A stretch of DNA of 37,658 bases. Origin: Oscillospiraceae bacterium. GTDB taxonomy: Bacteria; Bacillota; Clostridia; Oscillospirales; Oscillospiraceae. How positions within the stretch are numbered: position 1 is the first letter of the stretch; each line of letters starts with the position of its first letter. The translations under genes and the position numbers were made by a program. Positions 1 through 8,646 of this stretch are shown one piece after another. The stretch covers positions 1 to 37,658 of the forward strand of contig JAISKH010000033.1 of NCBI GenBank assembly GCA_031261325.1. The letters are read 5' to 3'. The notes below the pieces were generated by a model. It did no database searches. It worked only from the letters and a program-made list of their open reading frames with translations, and had not been told where the DNA came from.

Positions 1-216
1 ATAGCGACTGGAGATTCAAGTGCTTTGAGAAGGGGGATTCTTAAGGGGCACAGCCCCTTAAGCGCTCTTTCCCCCCTTTCTTGCGTAAGAAAGGGGGCGC
101 CGTCCGCGTAGGACACGAAGCCTATTTTGAGAATTGAAAATAATTCAGAAAACTAAAACAGCAAGCGCGGCGTTACGCGCAACAAGTGCCGCGCGGCGGG
201 ACGAGGGGAATAATGT
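1..216. repeat. Interspersed palindrome-rich repeat, copy L
   Basis: About 216 bp that reappear, inverted and diverged, at 36034-36252. It carries two hairpin-forming palindromes: CTTAAGGGG-cac-aGCCCCTTAAG around 39-61, and a CCCCCTTTCTT/AAGAAAGGGGG pair around 71-97. It also has a GC-rich GCGCGGCGTTACGCGCAAC block near 166-184 and ends in GGGACGAGGGGAATAA just beyond the miaB stop codon. The first base of the window coincides with the outer end of the repeat, so the contig may have broken here. No ORF is believable. It resembles a non-coding REP/BIME- or MITE-like element. No terminal duplication or transposase is visible. Confidence 0.8.
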
Positions 217-218
217 TG

Positions 219-1703
219 TTATGCAATAACAACCCCAACCAGCGACCATGTATTGCCGGCGGTAATAAGAGCATCAACAAACTCGCCGGGCACGGCGCTC
301 CCCGACAGGCGGACGAGGCGATTGCCGCTTGTCCGCGCGTTGTATGGCAATGCCGCGTCGCCGCTCTCGGCGTCAACAAGCACGCGCACGGTCTTGCCGA
401 CATACGAGCGGTGCTTCTCCTCCGAAATCCCATTTTGCAGCGCGAGCAAGCGGTCAAACCGCCGCTGCTTCTCCTCGCGCGGTGTGTTATCCTCCATCTT
501 CGCGGCGGGAGTTCCGTTGCGCGGCGAATAGATAAACGTAAACATCGCGTCGAACCGCGCCGTCTCCACAAGGCGCAGAGTGTCCTCAAACTCCTCCAAC
601 GTCTCGCCGGGGAAGCCGACAATCACGTCGCTCGTCAGCACGAGGTCGGGCATAAAGTCGCGCGCCATCGCGACTAGCTCCAGATACCGCTCGCGAGTGT
701 ACCCGCGGTTCATCTGTTGCAGCACGCGGTTGTTGCCCGCCTGAAACGGCAGGTGCAGGTGCCGCGCGACCTTGCCGCTCTCCGCCATTGCGCGGAAGAG
801 CCGCTCGCCCGCGTCCTTCGGGTGGCTCGTCATAAAACGTATCAAAAACTCGCCGTCAATGTCGTTAATCCGCCGCAACAGCTCGGGGAAGTCCACTCCG
901 TCGTCGGTACCGCGCCCGTATGAATTGACGTTCTGCCCGAGCAGCGTAATGTCGCGGTACCCGTCCCGCACAAGCTCGCGCGCGTCGGAAAGCACCGCTT
1001 CAACCCGCCGACTGCGTTCCCGTCCTCGCACGTGCGGCACTATGCAGTAGGCGCAGAAGTTGTTGCACCCGTACATGACGGACAGCCACGCCTTTATCCC
1101 GCTCCATTGCCCGTCCCGCGCCTGCGGCAGCCCCTCCGCAATCGAACCCGCCTCGTCGTCGATTGAAAACACGCGGTAATCCGACTTGCTCCCGCGCGCG
1201 TTCAGCACGTCCGACAGCAGCTCCGGCAGCCGCCACAGCGCGTGCGTGCCGAACACGAGGTCAACGTGCTTGTATGAGCCGCGAATGCGCTCCGCGACCT
1301 TTTCCTGCTGCGCCATGCATCCGCAAACGGCAATAACCATATCGGGTCGCGCGCGCTTTTGGTGCACGAGTGCGCCGATTACGCCGAAAACCCTGTCCTC
1401 CGCGTGCTCCCGCACGGCGCAGGTGTTGATGATGATAACGTCCGCGTCCTCGCTCGCGCCCGTCATCGCGTAGCCCATTTCGAGCAGCATACCGCGAAGA
1501 CGCTCGCTGTCCGCCTCATTTTGCTGACAGCCGAACGTCATGACGCGCGCGTACACGTCCCGCGTGTGCCCGCCGCGAACCCGCGCCATAATCGCCCGCT
1601 GTTCTTCAATTTGCAGTTCCGTAATTTCCGTCACGTTCAGCTCCCGTTTCCCCGCCCGTGCGCCGTGCGCGCGCGAACGGATACAAACCAGTTTAGTTCT
1701 CAT
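219..1703 (-). CDS. miaB: tRNA-2-methylthio-N6-dimethylallyladenosine synthase MiaB
   Basis: Radical-SAM methylthiotransferase that adds the 2-methylthio group to i6A37 of tRNAs reading U-starting codons, working after MiaA, whose gene lies 3 kb away. The N-terminal UPF0004 domain has its three cluster cysteines (TFGCQQNEADSE, INTCAVREHA, VCGCMAQQ). The radical-SAM CxxxCxxC motif is in YGCNNFCAYC, and the last roughly 65 residues form a TRAM domain. Length (494 aa) is slightly long. The ATG at 1703 has no clear SD. A GTG at 1634 is preceded by GGGAG six bases upstream and gives 471 aa starting VTEITELQ, which fits clostridial MiaB better. It is the only gene on the - strand in the left 32 kb and is divergent from the racemase homologue. 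Its stop codon directly abuts repeat copy L. Confidence 0.95.
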   Translation of the reverse strand: MRTKLVCIRSRAHGARAGKRELNVTEITELQIEEQRAIMARVRGGHTRDVYARVMTFGCQQNEADSERLRGMLLEMGYAMTGASEDADVIIINTCAVREHAEDRVFGVIGALVHQKRARPDMVIAVCGCMAQQEKVAERIRGSYKHVDLVFGTHALWRLPELLSDVLNARGSKSDYRVFSIDDEAGSIAEGLPQARDGQWSGIKAWLSVMYGCNNFCAYCIVPHVRGRERSRRVEAVLSDARELVRDGYRDITLLGQNVNSYGRGTDDGVDFPELLRRINDIDGEFLIRFMTSHPKDAGERLFRAMAESGKVARHLHLPFQAGNNRVLQQMNRGYTRERYLELVAMARDFMPDLVLTSDVIVGFPGETLEEFEDTLRLVETARFDAMFTFIYSPRNGTPAAKMEDNTPREEKQRRFDRLLALQNGISEEKHRSYVGKTVRVLVDAESGDAALPYNARTSGNRLVRLSGSAVPGEFVDALITAGNTWSLVGVVIA

Positions 1704-1721
1704 TATTTTAACATTTTATTA

Positions 1722-1750
1722 TAGAACTTTCAACAAAAATAGTGTATAAT
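1722..1750 (+). promoter_or_regulatory. Candidate sigma-A promoter for the racemase-like/mutL/miaA run
   Basis: A perfect TATAAT lies at 1745-1750, with TG just before it. A poor -35 (TAGAAC, 1722-1727) sits 17 bp upstream. The AT-rich stretch 1700-1750 stands out from the GC-rich surroundings and separates the divergent miaB gene from the + strand genes, so it probably carries promoters for both directions. The predicted transcript would start near 1757, leaving a leader of about 120 nt. Confidence 0.5.
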
Positions 1751-1876
1751 GGCGCAACATAGCGGAGTTTCGTCATTTTGCGCGGCTCCGCCCCGAAAAG
1801 CGAAATAAATCGCCGCGGAACGGCGGCATGAAGAACGGGCAAAACGTTCAGCCCAACCGAGGAAGTGAAGTTTACC

Positions 1877-2941
1877 ATGAAAAACCTCGTAATCGACCGG
1901 CGTATCGTGCGCAACAACCTCCGCGCCATAAAGGAGCGGGCGGAGGGCGCGGCGATTATCGCCGACCTCTCCGCAAACGCCAGCGGCATGGGTCTTGTCC
2001 CGATTGCGGAGCTGCTGCGCGACGAGGGCATACACGATTTCGCCGTCTCCGACCCGCGCGACGCGCAGGTGCTGCGCGATAAGGGGTTTACGGACGCGCG
2101 TCTCATGATGCTGCGCAGTACCGCCGACCCGGAGGAAATTTCCGACCTGCTCGACCTCGGCGTTATCTGCACCGTCGGCTCGTATGAAGCCGCCGTCGCC
2201 GTCAACGGCATTGCCGAGTCGCGCCGCACGGTCGTTGAGGTTCAGGTTAAGGTTGACACGGGGCTTGGCAGATACGGGTTCCAACCCACGGAGATTGACC
2301 GCATTGAAGCGATTTACAAATATATGTCCAGTCTCGCCGTCGTCGGCACGTTCACGACGTTCTCCGCCTCATGGCGCAGCAAGAAGCTGACGCTGGAGCA
2401 GCTCGACACGTTTAACGCCGTGCTCGACAAGTTGACTGACCGCGGGCTTGAGCCGGGAATCGCGCACGCGTGCGACTCCGCCGCGCTGTTCCGCTACAAC
2501 TTCGGGCGCATGGACGCGGTGCGCGTGGACACCGCGCTGACGGGGCGCGTCCTCGGCAAGTCGATACCCGCCCTGCAAAAAGTCGGGTACATTGAGGCGG
2601 GTGTTGAGGAAGTCTGCTGGGTGCCGAAAGGGCATCGCTACGGCGAGGAGCGCGGCGGAGTTACGAGCGCGCCGACGAAAATCGCCGTCCTGTCCGTCGG
2701 ATATTATCACGGCTTCGGCGTGGAGCGGCAGGTGAGCGCGATGTCGCTCGCCGACCTGTTTAAGTTCCGCCGCCGCAAGCTTTACGTGAAGTTTGACGGG
2801 CAGCGCGCGCGCGTGCTCGGCAACGTCGGGCTTCTGCACACGATGGTGGACGTTACGAAAATCGAATGCACCGTCGGCGACGTGGCTCGCCTTGACGTTG
2901 ACCCCGTGAACGTCAAGGGCTTGCCCATTTCATATAAATAA
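1877..2941 (+). CDS. Alanine racemase homologue lacking the PLP lysine (probable pseudoenzyme)
   Basis: A fold-type III (alanine racemase) protein of 354 aa. Family landmarks are present: KVDTGLGRYGF near residue 130, HACDSAALF near 200, the MDAVRVDTAL segment, a YGEERGG segment where the second catalytic tyrosine normally lies, and LSVGYYHGFG in place of the family's VGYADG. The motif that normally reads V-x-K-A-N-A-Y-G-H-G is L-S-A-N-A-S-G-M-G here (residues 31-39). The lysine that binds PLP is Ser, the adjacent Tyr is Ser and the His is Met, so racemase activity is unlikely. The reading frame is intact with normal codon use, which argues against simple decay. The ATG at 1877 is chosen because it gives MKNLVIDRR, the usual family start; an in-frame GTG at 1865 lies too close to the GAGGAAG SD. 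mutL follows after 1 bp, suggesting translational coupling. Confidence 0.85.
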   Translation: MKNLVIDRRIVRNNLRAIKERAEGAAIIADLSANASGMGLVPIAELLRDEGIHDFAVSDPRDAQVLRDKGFTDARLMMLRSTADPEEISDLLDLGVICTVGSYEAAVAVNGIAESRRTVVEVQVKVDTGLGRYGFQPTEIDRIEAIYKYMSSLAVVGTFTTFSASWRSKKLTLEQLDTFNAVLDKLTDRGLEPGIAHACDSAALFRYNFGRMDAVRVDTALTGRVLGKSIPALQKVGYIEAGVEEVCWVPKGHRYGEERGGVTSAPTKIAVLSVGYYHGFGVERQVSAMSLADLFKFRRRKLYVKFDGQRARVLGNVGLLHTMVDVTKIECTVGDVARLDVDPVNVKGLPISYK

Positions 2942-2942
2942 T

Positions 2943-4877
2943 ATGCGAAACGAATTGTCGAACACAAACAAAATTGCGGAGCTTGCGCCGCACCTTGCCG
3001 ACCTGATTGCGGCGGGTGAGGTTGTGGAGCGTCCCGCCTCCGCCGTCAAGGAGCTTGTTGAGAACGCGCTGGACGCGGGCGCGACCGCCGTCTCCGTCGA
3101 GATTGAAAACGGCGGCATGGCGCGCATACGCGTGTCCGACAACGGCTGCGGAATCACGCGGGAGGACGCGCCGCGCGCGTTCCTGCGCCACGCGACGAGT
3201 AAGCTGCGCGACGAGCGCGGACTTGAGGCAATCGGCACGCTCGGGTTTCGCGGCGAAGCTCTCGCGGCAATCGCCGCCGTGTCAAAGGTCGAGCTGCTGA
3301 CGCAGACGGCAGACGACGGCGAGGGCACGCGCCTTATGCTTGAGGGCGGCGTCGTCTCGGCGGTTTCGCCCGCGGCGCGCGCCGTCGGCACGACGCTCAC
3401 CGTGCGCGACTTGTTTTACAACACGCCCGCGCGACTGAAATTCATGAAAACCGACCGCGCGGAGGGCGCGGCAGTCTCCGCCGCCGTCATTCGGCTCGCC
3501 CTGTCGCACCCCGAGGTCGCCCTGCGGTACACAAAGGACGGCGCGGAGGAGCTGCACACGCCCGGTGACGGGCGGCTCGATTCCTGCGTCTACAGCGCGC
3601 TCGGGCGCGAGCTTGCCCTCGGACTGCAAGAGGTGGCGAGCGAGAACGAGGGCGTAACCGTGACGGGTTACGTCTCCAAGCCGGAGGAGCTGCGCGGCAG
3701 CCGCAACAATCAATTCTTCTTCGTCAACGGGCGGCACATCAAGTCCCGCGCGCTGCAAGCCGCCGTTGAAAACGCATACAGCAATCAGCAGTTCAAGGGG
3801 CGGTTCCCCGCGTGCGTGCTGTATATCGCGCTGTCGCCGTCAACGGTTGACGTGAACGTCCACCCCGCGAAAACAGAGGTGAAGTTCCAGTACGAAAAGC
3901 GCGTGTTTGACGCGGTGTATTACGCCGCGCTCGCCGCCGTCTCGGGGGACGAGCCGCATATCCGCGTCGCGTCGCCAATCGACACGCTGACGCAACCTCC
4001 CGCGGAGCTGAAAGCCACGGAGCGCGTCGCGCCCGAACCCGCGCGGCAGCATGAAATCCCGCCGCGTGAAACCATGCCGCGTGAAACCACGCGTATTCCG
4101 CCGCTCCGCACAAGCCCCGATATTTTCACGAGCTACGACGGCGGCACTCGCGGCGGCTTTGTCAGCCGCATACCCGCTTACCCCGAAGCGGAGAATACCG
4201 ATTTGCCCGTGCGAGACGGCGCGCAGTTCACCTACAACGCGCGTCCCGCCGCGATTGCGGAGCATGAAGTTAAAGCCGCGCCCGAACCGCAATTTCCGAC
4301 TATGCGGGACGAAACGCCGCCTTACCGCGTAATCGGTGAGACGATGGGCGTTTACATTCTCGTCGAGTCGGCGGGAAGTCTGTGGCTTATCGACAAGCAC
4401 GCGGCGCACGAGCGGATTCACTTCAACCGCCTGAAAGCGGAGCGCGCGGAGGTCATGCCGCAAATACTCCTTTCGCCGCTCGCTTGGCGCATCGGCGCGG
4501 AGGAGCTTGCGCTGCTGCTGGACAACGGCGAGCTGTTGGAGCGGCTCGGCTTCGTCGTTGAGAGCTTTGGCGACGCGGAGGTTGTCGTTCGGCAAATCCC
4601 GTCCGACATCGACCTCGGCGAAGCGGAGAGCGTCCTCGCCGACATATGCGACGCCCTGCGGGACGGCGCGATTGACCCCGAAGCGCGGCGCGACAAGCTG
4701 CTCGCCTCCGTCGCCTGCAAGGCGGCAATCAAGGCGGGACGCTCAAGCGAGCCGCGCGAGCTGGAAGCCGTCGCCGCGCGCGTCATGTCCGGAGAGATTC
4801 GCTTCTGCCCGCACGGCAGACCCGTCGCCGTTGAGCTGACGAAAGCGTTTCTGGACAAGAGCTTTAAGCGTATATGA
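2943..4877 (+). CDS. mutL: DNA mismatch repair protein MutL
   Basis: MutL couples mismatch recognition by MutS to strand incision. The N-terminal GHKL ATPase is complete: ELVENALDAGA (catalytic Glu), DNGCGI, TLGFRGEALA and the KFMKTDRAE region within residues 1-330. A Pro/Arg-rich linker of about 130 residues (350-455) follows, with local repeats such as PRETMPRETTR. The C-terminal dimerisation domain starts near residue 460 and has a metal-dependent endonuclease motif, DKHAAHERIHFN. The motif is usually DQHAxxExxxxE, so the last Glu is Asn here. The supporting motifs VACKAAIKAG and CPHGRPV are intact. At 644 aa it has the usual length. It starts 1 bp after the upstream gene with little SD and overlaps miaA by 4 bp. 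mutS is not in the window. Confidence 0.96.
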   Translation: MRNELSNTNKIAELAPHLADLIAAGEVVERPASAVKELVENALDAGATAVSVEIENGGMARIRVSDNGCGITREDAPRAFLRHATSKLRDERGLEAIGTLGFRGEALAAIAAVSKVELLTQTADDGEGTRLMLEGGVVSAVSPAARAVGTTLTVRDLFYNTPARLKFMKTDRAEGAAVSAAVIRLALSHPEVALRYTKDGAEELHTPGDGRLDSCVYSALGRELALGLQEVASENEGVTVTGYVSKPEELRGSRNNQFFFVNGRHIKSRALQAAVENAYSNQQFKGRFPACVLYIALSPSTVDVNVHPAKTEVKFQYEKRVFDAVYYAALAAVSGDEPHIRVASPIDTLTQPPAELKATERVAPEPARQHEIPPRETMPRETTRIPPLRTSPDIFTSYDGGTRGGFVSRIPAYPEAENTDLPVRDGAQFTYNARPAAIAEHEVKAAPEPQFPTMRDETPPYRVIGETMGVYILVESAGSLWLIDKHAAHERIHFNRLKAERAEVMPQILLSPLAWRIGAEELALLLDNGELLERLGFVVESFGDAEVVVRQIPSDIDLGEAESVLADICDALRDGAIDPEARRDKLLASVACKAAIKAGRSSEPRELEAVAARVMSGEIRFCPHGRPVAVELTKAFLDKSFKRI

Positions 4878-5812
4878 GCAAGCTGCTCGTTATTACGGGA
4901 CCCACCGCGACGGGTAAGACGGAGCTTGGCGTGCGTGCCGCGCTTGCGCTCGGCGGCGAGGTCGTCTCCGCCGACTCGATGCAGATTTATCGCGGTATGG
5001 ACATCGGCACGGCAAAGCCGACCACCGACGAGACGCGCCGAGACGGAATCGCGGTGCCGCACCACATGCTGGACGTTGCGGAGCCGACGGAGCCTTACTC
5101 CGTCTCGCGCTACGTCGCGGAAGCGACCGCCGTTATCGACGACATAACCGCGCGGGGCAAGCTGCCAATCGTCGTCGGCGGCACGGGGCTGTATATCGAC
5201 GCGCTGATTGCGGGGCGCGACTTTGCCCCCGCGCATGACGGTGAGCTGTTGCGGGAGCTTGAAGCGCGGTACGACGCGCTGGGCGGCGAAGCATTATTGC
5301 GGGAGCTGTCCGCGTTCGACCCCGATAGTGCCGCGCGGCTGCACGCGAACGATAAGTCACGCGTTATACGCGCGATTGAGATATACCGCCTGACGGGCGA
5401 AACGATGACGCGGCACGACGCGAGAACGCGCGAAGCTCCCCCGCGCCATGAAGCGGCAATTCTCGCCCTTTCATACGCGGAGCGCGCGCGGCTGTACGAG
5501 CGCATTGACGCGCGGGTGGACGCGATGATGGCGGCGGGGCTTGCGCGGGAGGTGCAAACCCTGCTGGACGGCGGAGTTCCGCGCGGCGGCACGGCGATGC
5601 AGGCAATCGGCTACAAAGAGCTTGCGGACGCGATAAACGGCGAGACGGACACGGACGCGGCTGTCGCGCTGATAAAGCGACGCTCCCGCAATTACGCGAA
5701 GCGGCAGTTAACGTGGTGGCGCGTTAAGCCGAACGTCACGTGGCAGCTGTGGGAAAATACGCCGAATTTTGATGTCGCGCTCCGTGTTTTGACAGAAATT
5801 GCGCCCGTGTGA
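4874..5812 (+). CDS. miaA: tRNA dimethylallyltransferase MiaA
   Basis: Transfers a dimethylallyl group from DMAPP to N6 of A37 in tRNAs that read UNN codons, giving the i6A substrate that MiaB then methylthiolates. The P-loop GPTATGKTELG is at residues 8-18. DSMQIYRGMDIGTAKP and VVGGTGLYIDAL are family signatures, and GTAMQAIGYKEL and the C-terminal KRQLTWWR segment are also present. Length (312 aa) is typical. The start codon overlaps the mutL stop (ATGA), so the two are translationally coupled. The mutL-miaA-hfq order is common in Firmicutes. The last codons overlap the -35 region of the hfq promoter. Confidence 0.97.
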   Translation: MSKLLVITGPTATGKTELGVRAALALGGEVVSADSMQIYRGMDIGTAKPTTDETRRDGIAVPHHMLDVAEPTEPYSVSRYVAEATAVIDDITARGKLPIVVGGTGLYIDALIAGRDFAPAHDGELLRELEARYDALGGEALLRELSAFDPDSAARLHANDKSRVIRAIEIYRLTGETMTRHDARTREAPPRHEAAILALSYAERARLYERIDARVDAMMAAGLAREVQTLLDGGVPRGGTAMQAIGYKELADAINGETDTDAAVALIKRRSRNYAKRQLTWWRVKPNVTWQLWENTPNFDVALRVLTEIAPV

Positions 5813-5818
5813 TATGAT
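5789..5818 (+). promoter_or_regulatory. Candidate sigma-A promoter of hfq
   Basis: A perfect TTGACA (5789-5794) and a TATGAT (5813-5818) are separated by 18 bp, overlapping the 3' end of miaA. Transcription would start near 5825, giving a leader of about 45 nt with a strong AAAGGAGAG SD. hfq can therefore be expressed independently of mutL-miaA. Confidence 0.65.
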
Positions 5819-5870
5819 AATGGAACAATAACATACGGGACATGCCATATATGAAAAAGGAGAGATAGAT

Positions 5871-6134
5871 ATGCCAAAGCCGCAAAATTTGCAGGACCAT
5901 TTTCTCAATCAGGCGCGCTCCTCCCGCATACCGCTGACTGTTTTTCTCGTCAACGGGTTTCAACTGCGCGGTGTCGTGACGGGGTTCGACAACTTCACCG
6001 TTATCCTCGACTCCGAGGGTAAGCAGCAGATGATTTACAAGCACGCGATTTCGACAATCACGCCGTCCCGCAATATCCCGCTCAGTACGGACGTGGACTC
6101 GCCCGACGAGCAGTCGCGGCAGAGCGGCAATTAA
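5871..6134 (+). CDS. hfq: RNA-binding chaperone Hfq
   Basis: Sm-like hexameric RNA chaperone that binds sRNAs and A- or U-rich tracts in mRNAs. The 87-aa product has the Q-L/DHFLNQ N-terminal helix, the Sm1 motif ([18 protein letters not shown]) and the Sm2 motif with YKHAIST, which provides the uridine pocket (YKH). A short polar C-terminal tail follows. The start is set by AAAAAGGAGAG upstream of the ATG. It follows miaA, as in many bacteria, but has its own promoter. Confidence 0.97.
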   Translation: MPKPQNLQDHFLNQARSSRIPLTVFLVNGFQLRGVVTGFDNFTVILDSEGKQQMIYKHAISTITPSRNIPLSTDVDSPDEQSRQSGN

Positions 6135-6171
6135 CCGACTCAATTAACGGCAGTCATTTGGAGGTGTTCGC

Positions 6172-7395
6172 TTGAAGCGCGGCGAATGGTTTATGCGCAT
6201 AATAACAGCCGTCGCGTGCGTCGGCGTAATAGTGTTCATCGTCGGCTCCGCAATTCGCGCGGCGGACAACCCGTTGCGGACGACGCTTGCTTTCCGCTTC
6301 ACGGTTGAGGACCCGCGCCCCGCGGAGGGTTACATAGTGCGCGCCGAGTCGATTATTTATGACGAGGGGCAGCTTGTCGTTCCCGCCGTGCCGGACGGAA
6401 CGCGCGTCGCGAACGGTCAAACTGTCGCAAAGGTGTATTCCGGCGCGGAGGAGCTTGCGCGCGTCACGGAGGTGCGGCAGCTTGAGGCGCGAATCGCCCT
6501 GCTCGAGTCCGAGGTGGAGCTTGACGACGCGGAGCTTGACAAGCTGCGGCGCGAAAGTGTTATGGCGCTCTCCCGCACGGTTCAGGGGCGGGACTTCGCG
6601 TCGCTCCCCGTCGCGGGCGACACGATTAAGAGCCTGATACTGGACGGCAAGTCGGGCGAAACCGCGCGCGACGAAATAAAAAGCGAGCTTTCCGACCTGC
6701 GCGAGCGTGTTAAGCGGCTCGGCAGCGTCGGCGGAACGTCGGTTCCCTCCCCGAAGAGCGGACTGTTCACGACAGCGATTGACGGCTACGAGTCCGTCAC
6801 GCTCGGCGACATTACGAACGCCACGCCCGACAGTCTGCCCGACATATTTGCGGAAGTCGGCGGCGCGAAGAGCGGCTTGGGCAAGCTCGTGACGGGTACG
6901 GAGTGGTACCTCGCCGCTGTTTTGAGCGCCGACGACGCGGCTGTTCTGCGCAGCGGCTCAACCGTGACCGTGCGGCTGACGCAGCCATATCGCACGGAGT
7001 TCGAGATGAAAGTCAAAAGCATCGGGCAGCAGTCCTCCGGGCGGCAGCTCGTAATTCTATCCTGCAAGCGCGACATGGCGCAGTCGCTCGTGTTGCGCCG
7101 CGTCACGGCGGAGCTTGTAATCAGCTCGTATTCGGGCATACTCGTGCCCAAGGAAGCACTTCGGCTGGACGACGACGGCGTTACAACCTACGTGTACATC
7201 TACTCGGGCGGGCGCGTCGAGCGGGTCAAGGTCGCAATCTCGGGCGAATACGGCGAGGGCTATGTCGTGTATCCCACGCGGCGAAACACCGATACGGGCG
7301 AAATTGAGGAGGACCACGCCTCACTACTGCGCGAGGGCGCGGAGGTAATCGTCAAGGCGAACGACTTGTATGACGGCAAGGTGATTGAATCATGA
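6172..7395 (+). CDS. HlyD-like membrane-anchored adaptor protein
   Basis: A 407-aa protein with one N-terminal membrane segment (about residues 9-30, ITAVACVGVIVFIVGSAI) and a large extracytoplasmic part. A barrel-sandwich (lipoyl-like) half (EGQLVVPAVPDGTRVANGQTVAKVY) precedes a coiled coil (about 98-125, ARIALLESEVELDDAELDKL). A second half and a beta-barrel region around 245-330 follow, with ILVPKEALRLDDDG resembling the HlyD/RND-adaptor membrane-proximal region. No exporter gene is adjacent; homologues commonly sit beside yggS/sepF in Clostridia, which suggests an envelope or division-linked role (inference). The start is TTG at 6172 with GGAGGTG five bases upstream; an ATG at 6193 is the alternative. 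It overlaps yggS by 4 bp. Confidence 0.7.
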   Translation: MKRGEWFMRIITAVACVGVIVFIVGSAIRAADNPLRTTLAFRFTVEDPRPAEGYIVRAESIIYDEGQLVVPAVPDGTRVANGQTVAKVYSGAEELARVTEVRQLEARIALLESEVELDDAELDKLRRESVMALSRTVQGRDFASLPVAGDTIKSLILDGKSGETARDEIKSELSDLRERVKRLGSVGGTSVPSPKSGLFTTAIDGYESVTLGDITNATPDSLPDIFAEVGGAKSGLGKLVTGTEWYLAAVLSADDAAVLRSGSTVTVRLTQPYRTEFEMKVKSIGQQSSGRQLVILSCKRDMAQSLVLRRVTAELVISSYSGILVPKEALRLDDDGVTTYVYIYSGGRVERVKVAISGEYGEGYVVYPTRRNTDTGEIEEDHASLLREGAEVIVKANDLYDGKVIES

Positions 7396-8102
7396 ACACA
7401 GCCGCGAATATAACCGAAAATATTCGGCTCGTGCGCGAAGCGATTGACAAAGCTGCTCGCGTTTCGGGGCGGTTGGGGAGCGACATTACGCTCGTCGCCG
7501 CCGCAAAGACGAACGACACGGCGAGCGTCCGCGCGGCGATTGCCGCCGGGGTGGACGCGGTGGGCGAAAACCGCGTGCAGGAGCTTGTGCAAAAGAAGTC
7601 CGAGGGCGCGTATATCGGCGCGCCGCTGCACTTCATCGGGCACCTGCAAACGAACAAGCTGAAGTCCGTCGTCGGCGAGTGCGACCTTATCGAATCCGTC
7701 GGCTCGGAGACGCTGCTCGTCAAAATTGCGGAGCGCGCGCGCGTTCTGGGCATAACGCAGGACGTGCTGATTGAGGTAAATGTCGGCGGAGAGGAGAGCA
7801 AGTCGGGCATATCGGCACAAGATATTGGGCGCATATGCGACGTTGCGGCGGCAAATATTGGGGTGCGCGTGCTCGGATTGATGGCAATTCCGCCCATAAT
7901 CGGCGAAAATCGCGAGAAATATCATTATTTTACCGATATGTTCAAGCTTTTTGTTGACATTAGCGAAAAAAAATACGATAATGTAATCATGCAACATCTA
8001 TCTATGGGCATGAGCGATAGTTACATGGACGCAATCGCCGCCGGTGCGACGATGGTTCGCGTCGGCTCCGCAATCTTCGGCGCGCGCCCAAAAGTGATTT
8101 GA
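7392..8102 (+). CDS. YggS/YlmE family PLP-binding homeostasis protein
   Basis: COG0325 family (PLPBP), which binds pyridoxal phosphate and maintains PLP and amino-acid pools; no catalytic reaction is established. Residues 1-236 form an alanine-racemase-like TIM barrel without the C-terminal domain. The PLP lysine is in LVAAAKTND (about residue 37), followed by AVGENRVQEL, LHFIGHLQTNK, EVNVGGEESKSGI and LSMGMSDSY, all family signatures. Its position just before sepF is standard in Gram-positive bacteria (ylmE-ylmF). The start overlaps the upstream stop (ATGA). In contrast to the racemase homologue at 1877, this protein keeps its PLP lysine. Confidence 0.93.
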   Translation: MNTAANITENIRLVREAIDKAARVSGRLGSDITLVAAAKTNDTASVRAAIAAGVDAVGENRVQELVQKKSEGAYIGAPLHFIGHLQTNKLKSVVGECDLIESVGSETLLVKIAERARVLGITQDVLIEVNVGGEESKSGISAQDIGRICDVAAANIGVRVLGLMAIPPIIGENREKYHYFTDMFKLFVDISEKKYDNVIMQHLSMGMSDSYMDAIAAGATMVRVGSAIFGARPKVI

Positions 8103-8175
8103 CGGACTTGTAAAGTGAAACTGATTTGTAACGTAATGACATGAAAACAACGCAGAGCCGGTAGGAGGACTTATT

Positions 8176-8646
8176 ATGGGAATACTCGACAGCCTGAAAC
8201 GCATGACCCGCCCGTATGACGAGGACGACGACGAATTTCACGACTTTACGCCGACCCCGCGCGAGGTTCCGCCCGCGCCGAAAACCACGGGTCAGGCGCG
8301 CAGCGATTACGCGGGGTTTGAGCGACCGACGGCAACCGAGAAGAACAAGGTTGTCAGTATCCACGCGACGGCGCAGTTTGAGGTGTTTTTTGCCAAGCCC
8401 GAGCGGTTTGAGGCTGTGTCCGACGTTGCCGACCAATTGCGCGAGCGGCACACCGTCGTGCTCAACCTTGAGCAGACGAGCAAGGACGTTTCGCGCCGCA
8501 TACTCGATTTTTTGAGCGGCGTCGCCTATGCGCAGGACGGCAAGATTAAGCGCGTCGCCGTCAGTACATATTTGATTACGCCGTATAATGTCGGTCTGCT
8601 GGGCGACCTGCTTGACGAGCTGGAGAACACAGGTCTGTATTTCTAG
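8176..8646 (+). CDS. sepF: Cell division protein SepF
   Basis: Membrane-binding FtsZ-associated protein that bundles FtsZ filaments at the septum. The N-terminal amphipathic helix (MGILDSLKRM) binds membrane. An acidic/Pro linker (residues 13-55) follows, then the SepF core (KVVSIHATAQFEVFFAKPERF, LRERHTVVLNLEQTSKDVSRRILDFLSGVAYAQDGKI, NVGLLGDLLDEL). Length (156 aa) is typical. The SD is GTAGGAGGAC upstream of the ATG. The 3' end of the gene, from about 8589, has been duplicated together with the start of divIVA into the downstream region. Confidence 0.96.
   Translation: MGILDSLKRMTRPYDEDDDEFHDFTPTPREVPPAPKTTGQARSDYAGFERPTATEKNKVVSIHATAQFEVFFAKPERFEAVSDVADQLRERHTVVLNLEQTSKDVSRRILDFLSGVAYAQDGKIKRVAVSTYLITPYNVGLLGDLLDELENTGLYF

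Noticed and set aside
186-1749. + strand open frames opposite miaB
   Set aside because: miaB is unambiguous on the - strand. The opposite frames have no domain and no SD.
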